In this document: piece after piece, positions 34,050 to 42,093 of the stretch
How positions within the stretch are numbered: the stretch's first letter is position 1
Layout of the letters: every line of letters starts with the position of its first letter
Origin: Micromonospora echinofusca
GTDB taxonomy: Bacteria > Actinomycetota > Actinomycetes > Mycobacteriales > Micromonosporaceae
DNA: 64,000 bases
Assembly (NCBI RefSeq): GCF_900091445.1
Contig: NZ_LT607733.1
Span: 1,257,501-1,321,500, forward strand
Direction of reading: 5' to 3'
Made by a program: the position numbers and the translations under genes
Notes under the pieces: model-generated
Told to the model about the DNA's origin: nothing
What the model saw: the letters and a program-made list of their open reading frames with translations, nothing else
The model's database searches: none

Positions 34050-34087
34050 AATCCGGCTTACAGGTCGACTCGTCCGTCGCTCACCAG
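34050..34087 (+). repeat. att copy C, right end of AICE 2
   Basis: A 38-bp copy of the rnpB 3' end with two substitutions relative to copies A and B (G to T at 34058 and C to T at 34081). It is preceded by CAT as in copy B. Confidence 0.88.
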
Positions 34088-34120
34088 CTCAGAGCCACGA
34101 TCAGGCTCTGAGCTGGTTCT
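34084..34120 (+). terminator. Terminator hairpin after att copy C
   Basis: CCAGCTCAGAGCC (34084-34096) pairs perfectly with GGCTCTGAGCTGG (34104-34116), followed by TTCT. It may be the original chromosomal rnpB terminator or that of a lost third element. The sequence from 34120 to 34269 has no gene. Confidence 0.65.
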
Positions 34121-34269
34121 ACGTCCGGCTGTCGATGGTCGTCATAAATCAATGTGGCCGGCGTGCTGACTCGCACTGAGGGCCTGGACGGCGGATTCGC
34201 GGGCTTCTGCGCGGTGCCGTCGGCCGTTGCGACCCGTCGGCTTCCGTGCCGCCGTGCCATCGACTGCCT

Positions 34270-34743
34270 TCACCGCAGGTAGGCCAGTTCATCGATGGTC
34301 TGGGGTGGTTCGGTCAGAAAGATCTCGACAGGCACGGGACCATGGGCGATGTTCAGCGTGTCCAGGCGGTAGAGCCAGTCTCCGGTGCAGTGACCGGTGA
34401 AGCGGTAGTTGATCTGCCAGCGCACCCACTGGCCTCGGGCGAGGCGTACGGCTGGAGGGCGGCGGTGTCGGCGGGGCATGCCCCGAGCCGTCGGGATCAG
34501 CTCGACGCGGACCCGCTCTTCGGCGTAACGGAGCTGGACGGCATCACAGGAAGGTGCACCGACGCGCAGGGAGGCGCGTGGTTGGAACTCGTCGCGCTCG
34601 TGCATCGTGACTTCGTGGGTGAGGGGTACGCGGTTCTCTGGCAGCGCGAACGCCATAGGCAGGGCGTTGCGGCGGGCGGCGTGGGGGCTTCCGCGTGACT
34701 GCTTGGTCCAGGAGACGCGGACCCACTGAGCGACGATGTCCAC
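34270..34743 (-). CDS. Hypothetical protein next to the element boundary
   Basis: A 157-residue protein starting MDIVAQWVRVSWTKQSRG (GTG codon) and ending in an aromatic stretch (WVRWQINYRFTGHCTGDWLYRLDTLNIAHG). The composition is protein-like and the C-terminal half looks conserved, but I recognise no family. No strong ribosome binding site is seen, so the start is uncertain. It lies between att copy C and a Pif-like NUDIX gene. Confidence 0.5.
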   Translation of the reverse strand: MDIVAQWVRVSWTKQSRGSPHAARRNALPMAFALPENRVPLTHEVTMHERDEFQPRASLRVGAPSCDAVQLRYAEERVRVELIPTARGMPRRHRRPPAVRLARGQWVRWQINYRFTGHCTGDWLYRLDTLNIAHGPVPVEIFLTEPPQTIDELAYLR

Positions 34744-34964
34744 CCGGTGGATGCTTCAGGCCGCCTGATCGCCTGGCAATCCGATACCGCTTCCTCAGGG
34801 AACCAGCCCTCACGGTCGGCGACACGGGCGCGTAGCGCGGCCTGGCCGAGCCGCCGGCGATGGGCTGCCACGCCGCGTAGCGGTTGGATCGCGGCTAGAT
34901 CCGGACGTCTGCGCGTCCCCTTCGGCTTGCCGAGCTTGTCCTATCCCTGTGCTCTACTCCCGTC

Positions 34965-35594
34965 ATGCAGGTTGTCGTCACGGGCGCACTCGTTGAGAAC
35001 GGCGCGGTCCTGCTGGTGCACCGCAGGCCGACCAAACGGGTATACCCAGATGTCTGGGATCTGCCCGGGGGGCTGGTCGAAGCGGGTGAGTCGGAACTAC
35101 AAGCCCTCGCGCGTGAGATGCACGAGGAGCTCGGTGTTCACATCGCGGCGGAGTCCGCTTCACGGTTGGGCGTCTTGCATACCGGCAGTGGTGAGGACGC
35201 CGTTCACGTGGGCGTCTGGCACATCGGAGACTGGGTTGGCTCTCCGACCAACCGTGCACCTGACGAGCATGACGACATCGCATGGGTCGGGATCAGCGAG
35301 TTGGGCGGCCTTCCCCTCGTGCATGGCGTCTTGGCGGCAATGGTCCGTTCTCTGCCTGAGTTTGAGCACCGAGGAGTCAAGGCTGGCTGTCGTGCATGTA
35401 CTGGGACGGATTCGTCAAGCATCAGGCACGCCGACCCCGGGACCGCGCCGGTGTCGTGCGGCTACGCGACGAACCGCCCGGAGCCGCCAAGCCGGATGTC
35501 GAGTTCCTGGAGGAGTGCGCCGAGCCGGTTGGACATGTCCGTGTCCATGTGTGGGATGGCTCTGCCTGCGGCCTGGTGCTCGCCCAGGTCGTAG
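34965..35594 (+). CDS. NUDIX hydrolase, Pif-like, with anomalous C-terminus
   Basis: Residues 1-135 are a NUDIX domain with the box GGLVEAGESELQALAREMHEEL (near 36-57). Such genes are frequent in AICEs; Pif of pSAM2, a NUDIX protein, blocks redundant transfer. After about residue 140 the sequence becomes Ser/Arg-rich and non-conserved and runs antisense through the gene at 35462-35656, so the original 3' end was probably lost by recombination or a frameshift near 35380. TTGTCCTAT upstream (34936-34944) matches half of the KorSA-type operator. Confidence 0.7.
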   Translation: MQVVVTGALVENGAVLLVHRRPTKRVYPDVWDLPGGLVEAGESELQALAREMHEELGVHIAAESASRLGVLHTGSGEDAVHVGVWHIGDWVGSPTNRAPDEHDDIAWVGISELGGLPLVHGVLAAMVRSLPEFEHRGVKAGCRACTGTDSSSIRHADPGTAPVSCGYATNRPEPPSRMSSSWRSAPSRLDMSVSMCGMALPAAWCSPRS

Positions 35595-35656
35595 AGGGCG
35601 TTTCGAAGGTCCTGGGCGGTCGAGCGGTCGAGCCGCAGCTCGATCGGATCGGTCAT
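35462..35656 (-). CDS. Small conserved-looking hypothetical protein
   Basis: A 64-residue protein starting MTDPIELRLDRSTAQDLRNAL and ending LLQELDIRLGGSGRFVA, with a helix-rich amphipathic pattern. The ATG at 35656 gives a natural N-terminus; a longer form from 35737 is possible. It overlaps the aberrant tail of the NUDIX frame on the other strand. Family unknown. Confidence 0.55.
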   Translation of the reverse strand: MTDPIELRLDRSTAQDLRNALYDLGEHQAAGRAIPHMDTDMSNRLGALLQELDIRLGGSGRFVA

Positions 35657-35748
35657 GGTCGTGACGGTAGTGCCGCTGACGGCCACGCGCGGCCCGGGCG
35701 CCGGTCCCGAGTCTGCTTCCCACACCCGAGAGCTCATATAGTCGTGCG

Positions 35749-36357
35749 GTGAACGTCGAGCAGGTTCGTCAGGCGTACGGCTCGGTCGCGGAGCTCTACA
35801 TCGAGCTGTTCGGCACGAGCCAGCAGGTGGACCCCGACGACCTCGCCTTCATCGGCCGGCATCTGGCCGGCCGGTCCGGCCCGGTGCTCGATCTGGGCTG
35901 CGGGCCCGGCCACATCACCGGCTACCTGCGTTCGCTGGGCGTCGACGCGACGGGCATCGACATCGTCCCCGAGTTCATCGCCCACGCGCGGGCGGCCCAC
36001 CCGGACGGTCGGTACCAGCTCGGGTCGATGCGCGACCTCGACGTCGTCGACCACTCGGTCGCCGGCATCCTGGCCTGGTACTCGGTGATCCACGTACCGC
36101 CGCAGGATCTCGACGGCGTGCTCGCCGACTTCCGGCGGGCGATGTCCCCGGCCGGGACGTTGGTGCTCGGCTTCTTCGACGGCGACGAGGTGGCCGCGTT
36201 CGACCACAAGGTCGTGACCGCCTACCGGTGGCCCGTCGACGAGGTCGCCGAGCGACTGGCGCGAGCCGGCTTCACGGAGGTCGAGCGCGTACGGCGGCCC
36301 AACGATGGCACTCATCGGCCGCACGCCGCCATCGCGGCAACCGCCACCGAAGGGTGA
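35749..36357 (+). CDS. Class I SAM-dependent methyltransferase
   Basis: A 202-residue methyltransferase with the SAM-binding motif I VLDLGCGPGH near residue 48, the acidic GIDIVPE near 72 and motif IV-like AGILAWYSVIHV. The Rossmann core is complete, and the substrate is not indicated. It marks the return to normal chromosomal composition. Confidence 0.87.
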   Translation: MNVEQVRQAYGSVAELYIELFGTSQQVDPDDLAFIGRHLAGRSGPVLDLGCGPGHITGYLRSLGVDATGIDIVPEFIAHARAAHPDGRYQLGSMRDLDVVDHSVAGILAWYSVIHVPPQDLDGVLADFRRAMSPAGTLVLGFFDGDEVAAFDHKVVTAYRWPVDEVAERLARAGFTEVERVRRPNDGTHRPHAAIAATATEG

Positions 36358-36441
36358 GCGCACCCGTGCTCGCCGGCGTGACCGGTGCCCGTCGGCTGAG
36401 AGGCGCGTACCGAAGCGCCTGGCCCTGGGGAAGGCTGGTCT

Positions 36442-36708
36442 CTAGGACGCCTGCCGGACGGGCGTGTCGGCCAGCCAGACGTCGGCCAGGTCGCTGAGGG
36501 GAATGCCGAGGGCCTGGCTGAGGCCCACCACGGTGCCGAACGCCGGTGCGGGGAGGCGCCCCGCCTCGATCTTGCGCAGGGTCTCGGGGGAGATGCCGGC
36601 TGCCAGGGCCACCTCGACGAGGCTGCGGCCGGCCCGCGCGGCCCGTAGGGCGCCTCCGAGGCGCTGGCCCGCGGCGATCTGTTCGGCGGTGAGTGGTTGG
36701 CGAACCAT
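36442..36708 (-). CDS. XRE-family helix-turn-helix regulator
   Basis: An 88-residue protein with a central helix-turn-helix (RSLVEVALAAGISPETLRKIEAG, about 29-50) and a short C-terminal helix. It is divergent from a methionine aminopeptidase gene, with a double palindrome between them that is its likely operator. Confidence 0.83.
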   Translation of the reverse strand: MVRQPLTAEQIAAGQRLGGALRAARAGRSLVEVALAAGISPETLRKIEAGRLPAPAFGTVVGLSQALGIPLSDLADVWLADTPVRQAS

Positions 36709-36747
36709 GCCAGCAGGATATCCCCCCGGAGCGCCCCGACCAGGCGT

Positions 36748-36775
36748 GGTATAAAAATACCGGTATAGAAATACC
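36748..36775. promoter_or_regulatory. Double palindromic operator between XRE and methionine aminopeptidase genes
   Basis: GGTATAAAAATACC (36748-36761) and GGTATAGAAATACC (36762-36775) abut directly. Each is a perfect GGTAT/ATACC palindrome with an A-rich centre, an unusual A+T island. They lie about 22 bases before the aminopeptidase start and 40 bases before the XRE start, so both genes could be controlled. Confidence 0.75.
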
Positions 36776-36797
36776 GTACGTGGAGGGGGAGGCTGTC

Positions 36798-37616
36798 GTG
36801 ATCGAGCTCAAGTCCGCCGAGGAGATCGGCCGGATGGCGGTGGCCGGCCAGTTCGTCGGCGAGTTGCTCGCCGAGCTGGGTGATGTCGCCGCGGTTGGCG
36901 TCAACCTGATGGACCTCGAACACCACGCCCGTCGCCGGATCGCCGAACGCGGTGCCGAATCCTGCTACTGGGACTACGCGCCGTCGTTCGGCCGGGGCCC
37001 GTTCCGCAACGTGCTGTGCCTGTCGGTCAACGACGCGGTGCTGCACGGCCTGCCGCACGACTACGTGCTGCGCGACGGCGACCTGCTCAGCATCGACATG
37101 GCGGTCGGCATCGACGGCTGGAACGCCGACTCGGCGCTCTCCGTCGTCGTCGGCACCCCCGACCCGGCCGACCTGAAGCTGATCGAGGCCACCGAGGTCG
37201 CCCTGGAGGCCGGCATCGCCGCCGCTCAGCCCGGCGGCCGTCTCGGCGACATCTCCGCCGCGATCGGCGCGGTCGCCCACTCCTACGGCTACAGCGTCAA
37301 CGGCGAGTTCGGCGGCCACGGCATCGGGCGCACCATGCACGAGGCCCCGCACGTCGCCAACAGCGGCCGCGCCGGCCGTGGCATGAAACTGCAACCCGGC
37401 CTCACCGTCGCCATCGAGCCCTGGTTCTGCCGCTCCACCAACAAGATCAAGTTCGACGGGGACGGCTGGACGATCCGCTCCGCCGACGGCTCCCGCACCG
37501 CTCACTCCGAACACACGGTCGCCGTCACCGCCTCCGGCCCGCAGGTCCTGACCCGCCGCCCCGCTGGCGGCGCCACCCCGGCAGACCCCACCAGGAAGCC
37601 CGCCGCAGCCTCCTGA
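36798..37616 (+). CDS. map: Type I methionine aminopeptidase
   Basis: A 272-residue enzyme removing N-terminal Met. Metal ligands typical of the family appear in order: D in SIDMAVGIDGWNADSA (two Asp), H in GGHGIGRTMHEAPHV and E in VAIEPWF, plus a late Glu in the HSEHTV region. The GTG start at 36798 has GGAGGGGGAGG upstream. The gene is separate from the usual secY-adk-map locus, so it is probably a second copy, here under a dedicated XRE repressor. The C-terminal 25 residues are a Pro/Ala tail. Confidence 0.88.
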   Translation: MIELKSAEEIGRMAVAGQFVGELLAELGDVAAVGVNLMDLEHHARRRIAERGAESCYWDYAPSFGRGPFRNVLCLSVNDAVLHGLPHDYVLRDGDLLSIDMAVGIDGWNADSALSVVVGTPDPADLKLIEATEVALEAGIAAAQPGGRLGDISAAIGAVAHSYGYSVNGEFGGHGIGRTMHEAPHVANSGRAGRGMKLQPGLTVAIEPWFCRSTNKIKFDGDGWTIRSADGSRTAHSEHTVAVTASGPQVLTRRPAGGATPADPTRKPAAAS

Positions 37617-37750
37617 TCCGTCGCTGACCCAGGGCGTTTCTCAGGGACCGTTCCCCCCGGTAGGCGTGTCTCGGGCCAGGGCGACGGCCAGCCACTTGGG
37701 CTCCGTGCCGCGCCGGCCTTCACCGGCCGGTCGGAGCATAGGATCCGGCG

Positions 37751-38212
37751 ATGATCGACGAGCCGTTGGATCCCGGCGTGCCGCTGGACGGGCGGGAGCC
37801 GCTGCGACGGCCGCCCGCGATCGCCGTGAGCACGCTGCTGCTGGCGTTCTGGTGGGCGTACACGCTCGCCGTGGACGTCGCGCTGCTCGGCGAGGTCGGT
37901 GGCGTCGGGAACTGGGTCGCCCTGCTCTGTTGCACCGGTGCGGTCGCAGTCGTGCTCCGTGGGCTCTGGCGCGGCGGCCCGACGGCGTGGCGGGTGGTGC
38001 ACAGGTTCGCCGCGCCGGTCGCCCTCGCGTTCCTGACCGGGGCCGGGATCATGCTGCTCTTCGGACCGCGCCTCGGGTCGCTGATCACGGCCCCGGTCGA
38101 TCCGGTCCTCATCGCGGCGCTGGTGGGCGGGCTGTTGGCGGTACTGGCGCTGGCGGCGAGCGGGCTCCTGGTCCGCACCAGGCCGGCCCGTGCCTGGTGC
38201 GGCCGCCGCTGA
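37751..38212 (+). CDS. Hypothetical four-helix membrane protein
   Basis: A 153-residue protein with hydrophobic segments near 22-42, 53-70, 83-103 and 117-142 and a polar N-terminus. No domain is recognised and nothing in the context indicates a role. Confidence 0.65.
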   Translation: MIDEPLDPGVPLDGREPLRRPPAIAVSTLLLAFWWAYTLAVDVALLGEVGGVGNWVALLCCTGAVAVVLRGLWRGGPTAWRVVHRFAAPVALAFLTGAGIMLLFGPRLGSLITAPVDPVLIAALVGGLLAVLALAASGLLVRTRPARAWCGRR

Positions 38213-38379
38213 GGCCCCGAGCCGCGTAGCGACGTCGCCCCTCAGGCGCACCGGCACGATCAGTCCCGGCAGGGTCCGTACGGACGGCCGGCGGGACCGA
38301 CCGATCCGGGCACAGCATGTCGGGTCGGGCACCCTCCCGCGCGCCTAGCGTTGCTGATCGGAAAGGGAAGGAGAACCGG

Positions 38380-39246
38380 GTGCTGGAGCGGCTCAACCAG
38401 GCCATGGAGCACATCGAGCGGCACCTCGACCAGCAGATCGAGGTGGCCGAGCTGGCGCGGATCGCGGTGACGTCGGAGTACCACTTCCGCCGGCTCTTCT
38501 CCGCGCTGGCGGGCGTGGGCCTGTCCGAGTACGTCCGGCGTCGGCGGCTGACCGTCGCCGGCGGGGAGGTGCTCGCGGGCAGACGGACGCTGCTCGACAT
38601 CGCCGTCCGCTACGGCTACGGCTCCACCGAGGCGTTCGCCCGGGCGTTCCACGCCGTGCACGGCGTGGGCCCCGGCGAGGCCAGGCGTACGGGGGCGGCG
38701 CTGCGCTCCCAGCCCCGGATGTCCTTCCGACTCGTCGTCGAAGGGAGCAGCAGCATGCGATACCGGATCGTGCAGAAGGACGGGTTCCAGCTGGTGGGTC
38801 GCAAGGCCCGGGTGCCGCTGGTGCACGAGGGGATGAACCCGGCGATCGTCGCCTTCGTCAAGGGCATCCCGCCGGAGACCGTACGCCGGATCGAGGCCCT
38901 GTCCGACCAGGAGCCGCAGGGCATCGTCAACGTCAGCGCCAACGTGGCCGACGGTCGGGCGGAGGGCACCGAGCTGGACTACTGGTACGGCGTGGTGACG
39001 GGCGCGGACGCGCCGGAGGACCTGGACGCGCTGGCCGTGCCGGCGGGAGCCTGGGCGGTCTTCGAGACCTCCGGAGCGTTCCCGCAGGCGGTGCAGTACC
39101 TGTGGCGCGACGTGTTCACCCAGTGGTTCCCCTCCAACCCGTACCGCAGCCGGCCGGGGCCGGAGATCTCCCGCACCCGCCTGTCGGCGGACGGCACGGA
39201 GGCCGACGCGGAACTCTGGATCCCGGTGGAGCCCGTCACCGGCTGA
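38380..39246 (+). CDS. AraC family regulator with GyrI-like effector domain
   Basis: A 288-residue protein. Residues 1-105 hold the two AraC helix-turn-helices (IEVAELARIAVTSEYHFRRLF and LLDIAVRYGYGSTEAFARAF). Residues 125-288 resemble a GyrI/SOUL-type ligand-binding domain, as in SoxS/Rob-like drug-responsive regulators. AAGGAG lies 7 bases before the GTG at 38380. The stop overlaps the convergent nucleotidyltransferase gene by 11 bases. The inducer is unknown. Confidence 0.87.
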   Translation: MLERLNQAMEHIERHLDQQIEVAELARIAVTSEYHFRRLFSALAGVGLSEYVRRRRLTVAGGEVLAGRRTLLDIAVRYGYGSTEAFARAFHAVHGVGPGEARRTGAALRSQPRMSFRLVVEGSSSMRYRIVQKDGFQLVGRKARVPLVHEGMNPAIVAFVKGIPPETVRRIEALSDQEPQGIVNVSANVADGRAEGTELDYWYGVVTGADAPEDLDALAVPAGAWAVFETSGAFPQAVQYLWRDVFTQWFPSNPYRSRPGPEISRTRLSADGTEADAELWIPVEPVTG

Positions 39247-40093
39247 TCTCGTCCAGCACCCGGCGTTGGAAGGCGCGGGCCTCGGGCCCGCTCGGCGGGG
39301 GCCCGCCGGCCCGCGCCGCGATCGACCGTCCGATCACGTCCACGGCCCCGCCGTCACCGGTCGCGCCGACGGCCCCGTCGTCACCGGTCGCGTCGGCGGG
39401 TTGCCCGGCGGCGGTCGGGGCGGCCGGCCGGCCGTCGGCGACCAGCCGGCGGCCGGCGTCGACCTTCGACAGCCAGACGCCGTGGCGGACCCTGACCAGG
39501 GAGCGGCAGGCGCCGAGCACCGCGTCCTCGGCCCCCGGGGCGGGACCGTCGCCGGGCGGGGTCGGCAGCGCCAGCCACCAGCGCAGCGCGTCGGCCAGCA
39601 GGCGACGCAGGTCGGCGGGGGAGAGGTCGGCGAAGGCCTCGGCCGCGGGTGGCCCGAGCAGGGCGAGCCCGCTCTGGTGCAGGATGCTGCGGTCCAGGCC
39701 GTACCAGAACAGGCCGTCCTCGACGGGCCGGTCGGCGGCGGCCCACGTCGCCCGGAACGGCATCCGCGCGCCGGTGTTCAGCTCGACCTCGAACCCGGGC
39801 TCCGGCGTGCCGGAGCGGGCGACCTCCCACCGGTAGACGACCAGCTCCAGCCCGCGCGCGGGGCAGGGCAGCGCCTCGTGCCGCAGCCGCGCCACCAGCT
39901 CCCGCCTGCGCCCGGCGTCGAGGGCGTCGGCGCAGACCAACGCGACGTCGACGTCGCTGCGCCCCGGCTGGTACGCGCCCAGCCCGACGGAGCCGGCCGC
40001 GTACGCCCCGACGAGGTCGTCGCCCAGGACGTCGCGGGCGGCGGCGACCAGGTCGGCGAGGTAGCGGCGCAGGGGCGGGTCGAGGTCAGTCAT
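39236..40093 (-). CDS. Aminoglycoside adenylyltransferase-like nucleotidyltransferase
   Basis: A 285-residue protein with the nucleotidyltransferase signature GSVGLGAYQPGRSDVDV (GS then DxD, near 34-50), the metal-binding core of AadA-like enzymes, and a helical C-terminal substrate domain. The family O-adenylylates aminoglycosides such as spectinomycin, but chromosomal relatives often have other substrates. An Ala/Gly insertion (about 225-260) is low complexity. Its start overlaps the stop of the NUDIX gene, forming an operon. Confidence 0.75.
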   Translation of the reverse strand: MTDLDPPLRRYLADLVAAARDVLGDDLVGAYAAGSVGLGAYQPGRSDVDVALVCADALDAGRRRELVARLRHEALPCPARGLELVVYRWEVARSGTPEPGFEVELNTGARMPFRATWAAADRPVEDGLFWYGLDRSILHQSGLALLGPPAAEAFADLSPADLRRLLADALRWWLALPTPPGDGPAPGAEDAVLGACRSLVRVRHGVWLSKVDAGRRLVADGRPAAPTAAGQPADATGDDGAVGATGDGGAVDVIGRSIAARAGGPPPSGPEARAFQRRVLDEISR

Positions 40094-40583
40094 CGGATTC
40101 GGACCAGGCCGTTCCGGCGGGCAGGAACCAGGCGGTCGGCTCCGCGCCGAGGGCGTGCGCGACGGTCAGCCGGGCGTGCCGGTCCAGCGGGGGCAGCCGG
40201 TCCGGGTGGAACCACTCCACGGCCACCGACTCGTCGTCGTTGACCCGGGCGGTGCCGGCGACCAGCCGGCAGTGGAAGCCGAGGTTGAAGAACTCGCAGC
40301 GGTCGCCGTTGGGATAGGTGTGCGGGTGCGACACGACGCTGCTCAGCCGGACCGGCTCGACCTCCAGGCCCGTCTCCTCCCGCACCTCGCGCACCACCGC
40401 CGTGGCCGGCTGCTCGCCCGGCTCGACGATGCCGCTGACCACCGACCAGCGCCCGTCGTCGGCGCGCCTGCCGAGCAGCAGTTCGCCGGCGTCGTTGCGC
40501 ACCACCGCGCTCACGCTCGGCAACAGCAGCAGGTCGTGGCCGACGCGTTCGCGCAGCCGCAGGATGTGGTCCGGAACGCCCAT
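40086..40583 (-). CDS. NUDIX hydrolase
   Basis: A 165-residue protein with a NUDIX box SGIVEPGEQPATAVVREVREET (about 49-70; the box begins with S rather than G at the first position). The fold is complete. Substrate not predictable. First gene of a two-gene operon with the nucleotidyltransferase. Confidence 0.87.
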   Translation of the reverse strand: MGVPDHILRLRERVGHDLLLLPSVSAVVRNDAGELLLGRRADDGRWSVVSGIVEPGEQPATAVVREVREETGLEVEPVRLSSVVSHPHTYPNGDRCEFFNLGFHCRLVAGTARVNDDESVAVEWFHPDRLPPLDRHARLTVAHALGAEPTAWFLPAGTAWSESDD

Positions 40584-40837
40584 CCGGCGACCCTAACCGG
40601 CCCCGGGACGGCGGAGCGGGCCGCGTCACCCCGACAGGCTGATCTCCCGGGCCACCCGCGCGTACTCCTTCGTCGGTTCGGCGTCGAGGCGGGCCCCCCC
40701 CGGCGCCCAGCACTCACCGGGCAACCCTGTTTTCGCAGTTCCAGCCCCTGCCGACGGGAGCACGTCTACTGTGGAGAACATCGGCGACTTGTGGTGTTCC
40801 GGTGGCGGCCGGGTGGTTCGCGGTGCACAGTGATCCC

Positions 40838-41041
40838 ATGAGCGACAGCGGAAACGGTGGGCACTTCTACTGGTGCACCCGTCACCACCGGGTCGAGACC
40901 GATGCCGACGTGTGCCCCGCCAGGCACGTTCTCGGGCCGTACGCCTCAGCCGCCGACGCGGAGAACGCCCTGCAGACGGTGCGGGAGCGCAACGAAGCGT
41001 GGGAGGCCGAGGACGCCCGCTGGGCCGGGGAGGACAGATAG
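40838..41041 (+). CDS. Small hypothetical protein upstream of the histone-like gene
   Basis: A 67-residue protein starting MSDSGNGGHFYWCTRHHRVE, with Cys/His residues (YWCTRHH, DVCPARH) that could bind zinc, and an acidic helical C-terminus. The ATG at 40838 is preferred over the earlier GTG because family-like sequence begins there. Function unknown. Confidence 0.6.
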   Translation: MSDSGNGGHFYWCTRHHRVETDADVCPARHVLGPYASAADAENALQTVRERNEAWEAEDARWAGEDR

Positions 41042-41117
41042 GCGGCGCGGGACGGCCCGCGCCGAGGTACGCGGTGCTCCGCGAGCGCGAGAGCACGTCC
41101 CCAGGAAGGGAACCGAG

Positions 41118-42026
41118 ATGGCCGAAGCACAGCAGGCCACCACCCGCCCGGCCGCCAGACGCACGACCGCCAGGAAGACCGCCGCGGCGGAGCGGACCGC
41201 GGGTACGACGCGGACCGCGCGCCCGGCCGCCACGTCCACGGCGGCGAAGAAGGCGCCCGCGACGAAAGCGGCGGGCGGTGCGGGGCGGGCCCCGGCGAAG
41301 AAGACCACCGCCGCGAAGACCACCGCCGCGAAGACCACCGCCGCGAAGACGCCCGCTAGGAAGACGCCCGCGAAGAAGGCGGCGAGCAGGACCGCCACGG
41401 CGGCGAAGAAGACGACGGCCGCGGCGAAGAAGGCGACCACCAACGCCGCGAAGAAGGCCCCCGCCGCAGCGAAGCGGACGACGGCGGCGGCCAAGAGCAC
41501 TGCAGCGAAGAAGACGACGTCGGCGAAGACGCCCGCCCGGCAGGCGGCGACGAAGGCCGCGACCACGGCGAGGAAGACCACCGCGCCGGCGAAGAAGGCC
41601 CCCGCCAGGACCACCAGCAAGGTCGCCTCGGCGACGAAGAAGGCCACCACGGCGGCGAAGGCCCCCGTGAAGAAGGCCACGACCGCCGCGAAGGCCCCGG
41701 CGAAGAAGGCCACGACCGCGGCGAAGGCCCCGGCGAGGAAGGCCACCGCCAAGAAGACGACGCCGGCCAGGAAGACGGCCACCACCCGGCCCACCGGCGG
41801 TGCCCGCAAGGCCGCCGCGACGAAGGCCCCCGCCAGGAAGGCCACGGCGACCTCCTCGGCGACCACCCGCAAGGCGGCGGCGAAGAAGGCCCCGGCGAAG
41901 CAGACGACCGTCGCCAAGGCGCCGGCCAAGAAGGTCACCGCCCGCAAGGCACCCACCCCGGCGGCCCCGGCGCGGGCCACCGCCACCCGGGGCGTACGGG
42001 CGGGCGCACGTAGGGCCACCGGCTGA
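41118..42026 (+). CDS. Lys/Ala-rich histone H1-like nucleoid protein
   Basis: A 302-residue protein composed almost entirely of Ala, Lys, Thr and Pro in loosely repeated units such as KKTTAAK, APAKKATTAAK and ARKAT. It resembles eukaryotic H1 tails and the C-terminal tails of actinobacterial HU/HupB-type proteins, and should bind and compact DNA. It has no folded HU domain. AGGAAGGG precedes the ATG. The DNA carries matching 12-45 bp near-repeats between about 41280 and 41760, liable to slippage, so its length may vary between strains. Confidence 0.75.
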   Translation: MAEAQQATTRPAARRTTARKTAAAERTAGTTRTARPAATSTAAKKAPATKAAGGAGRAPAKKTTAAKTTAAKTTAAKTPARKTPAKKAASRTATAAKKTTAAAKKATTNAAKKAPAAAKRTTAAAKSTAAKKTTSAKTPARQAATKAATTARKTTAPAKKAPARTTSKVASATKKATTAAKAPVKKATTAAKAPAKKATTAAKAPARKATAKKTTPARKTATTRPTGGARKAAATKAPARKATATSSATTRKAAAKKAPAKQTTVAKAPAKKVTARKAPTPAAPARATATRGVRAGARRATG

Positions 42027-42093
42027 CCGCGACGCGGCACGGGCGGCGCTCGCCGGGAAGCGGATCATCCGCCAGACTGTCAGGATTGACCCC

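Larger units (their letters stand above)
27563..34087. mobile_element. AICE 2: decayed element in tandem with AICE 1
   Basis: A 6.5-kb segment between att copies B and C with its own arm-type repeats (ACGGCCTG) at both ends. Only the 3' half of an integrase remains; no replication, transfer or excisionase gene is present. A deletion fused a GntR-type regulator gene and the integrase at about 32268. The cargo is intact-looking: two membrane proteins with lower G+C, small genes and a HAD hydrolase. It is probably immobile alone but could leave with AICE 1 by recombination of copies A and C. Confidence 0.85.

Noticed and set aside
34497..34871. Minus-strand frame of 124 residues upstream of the 34270-34743 gene
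   Set aside because: The first 45 residues look protein-like, but the rest is an out-of-frame copy of the neighbouring gene; at most a decayed fragment.
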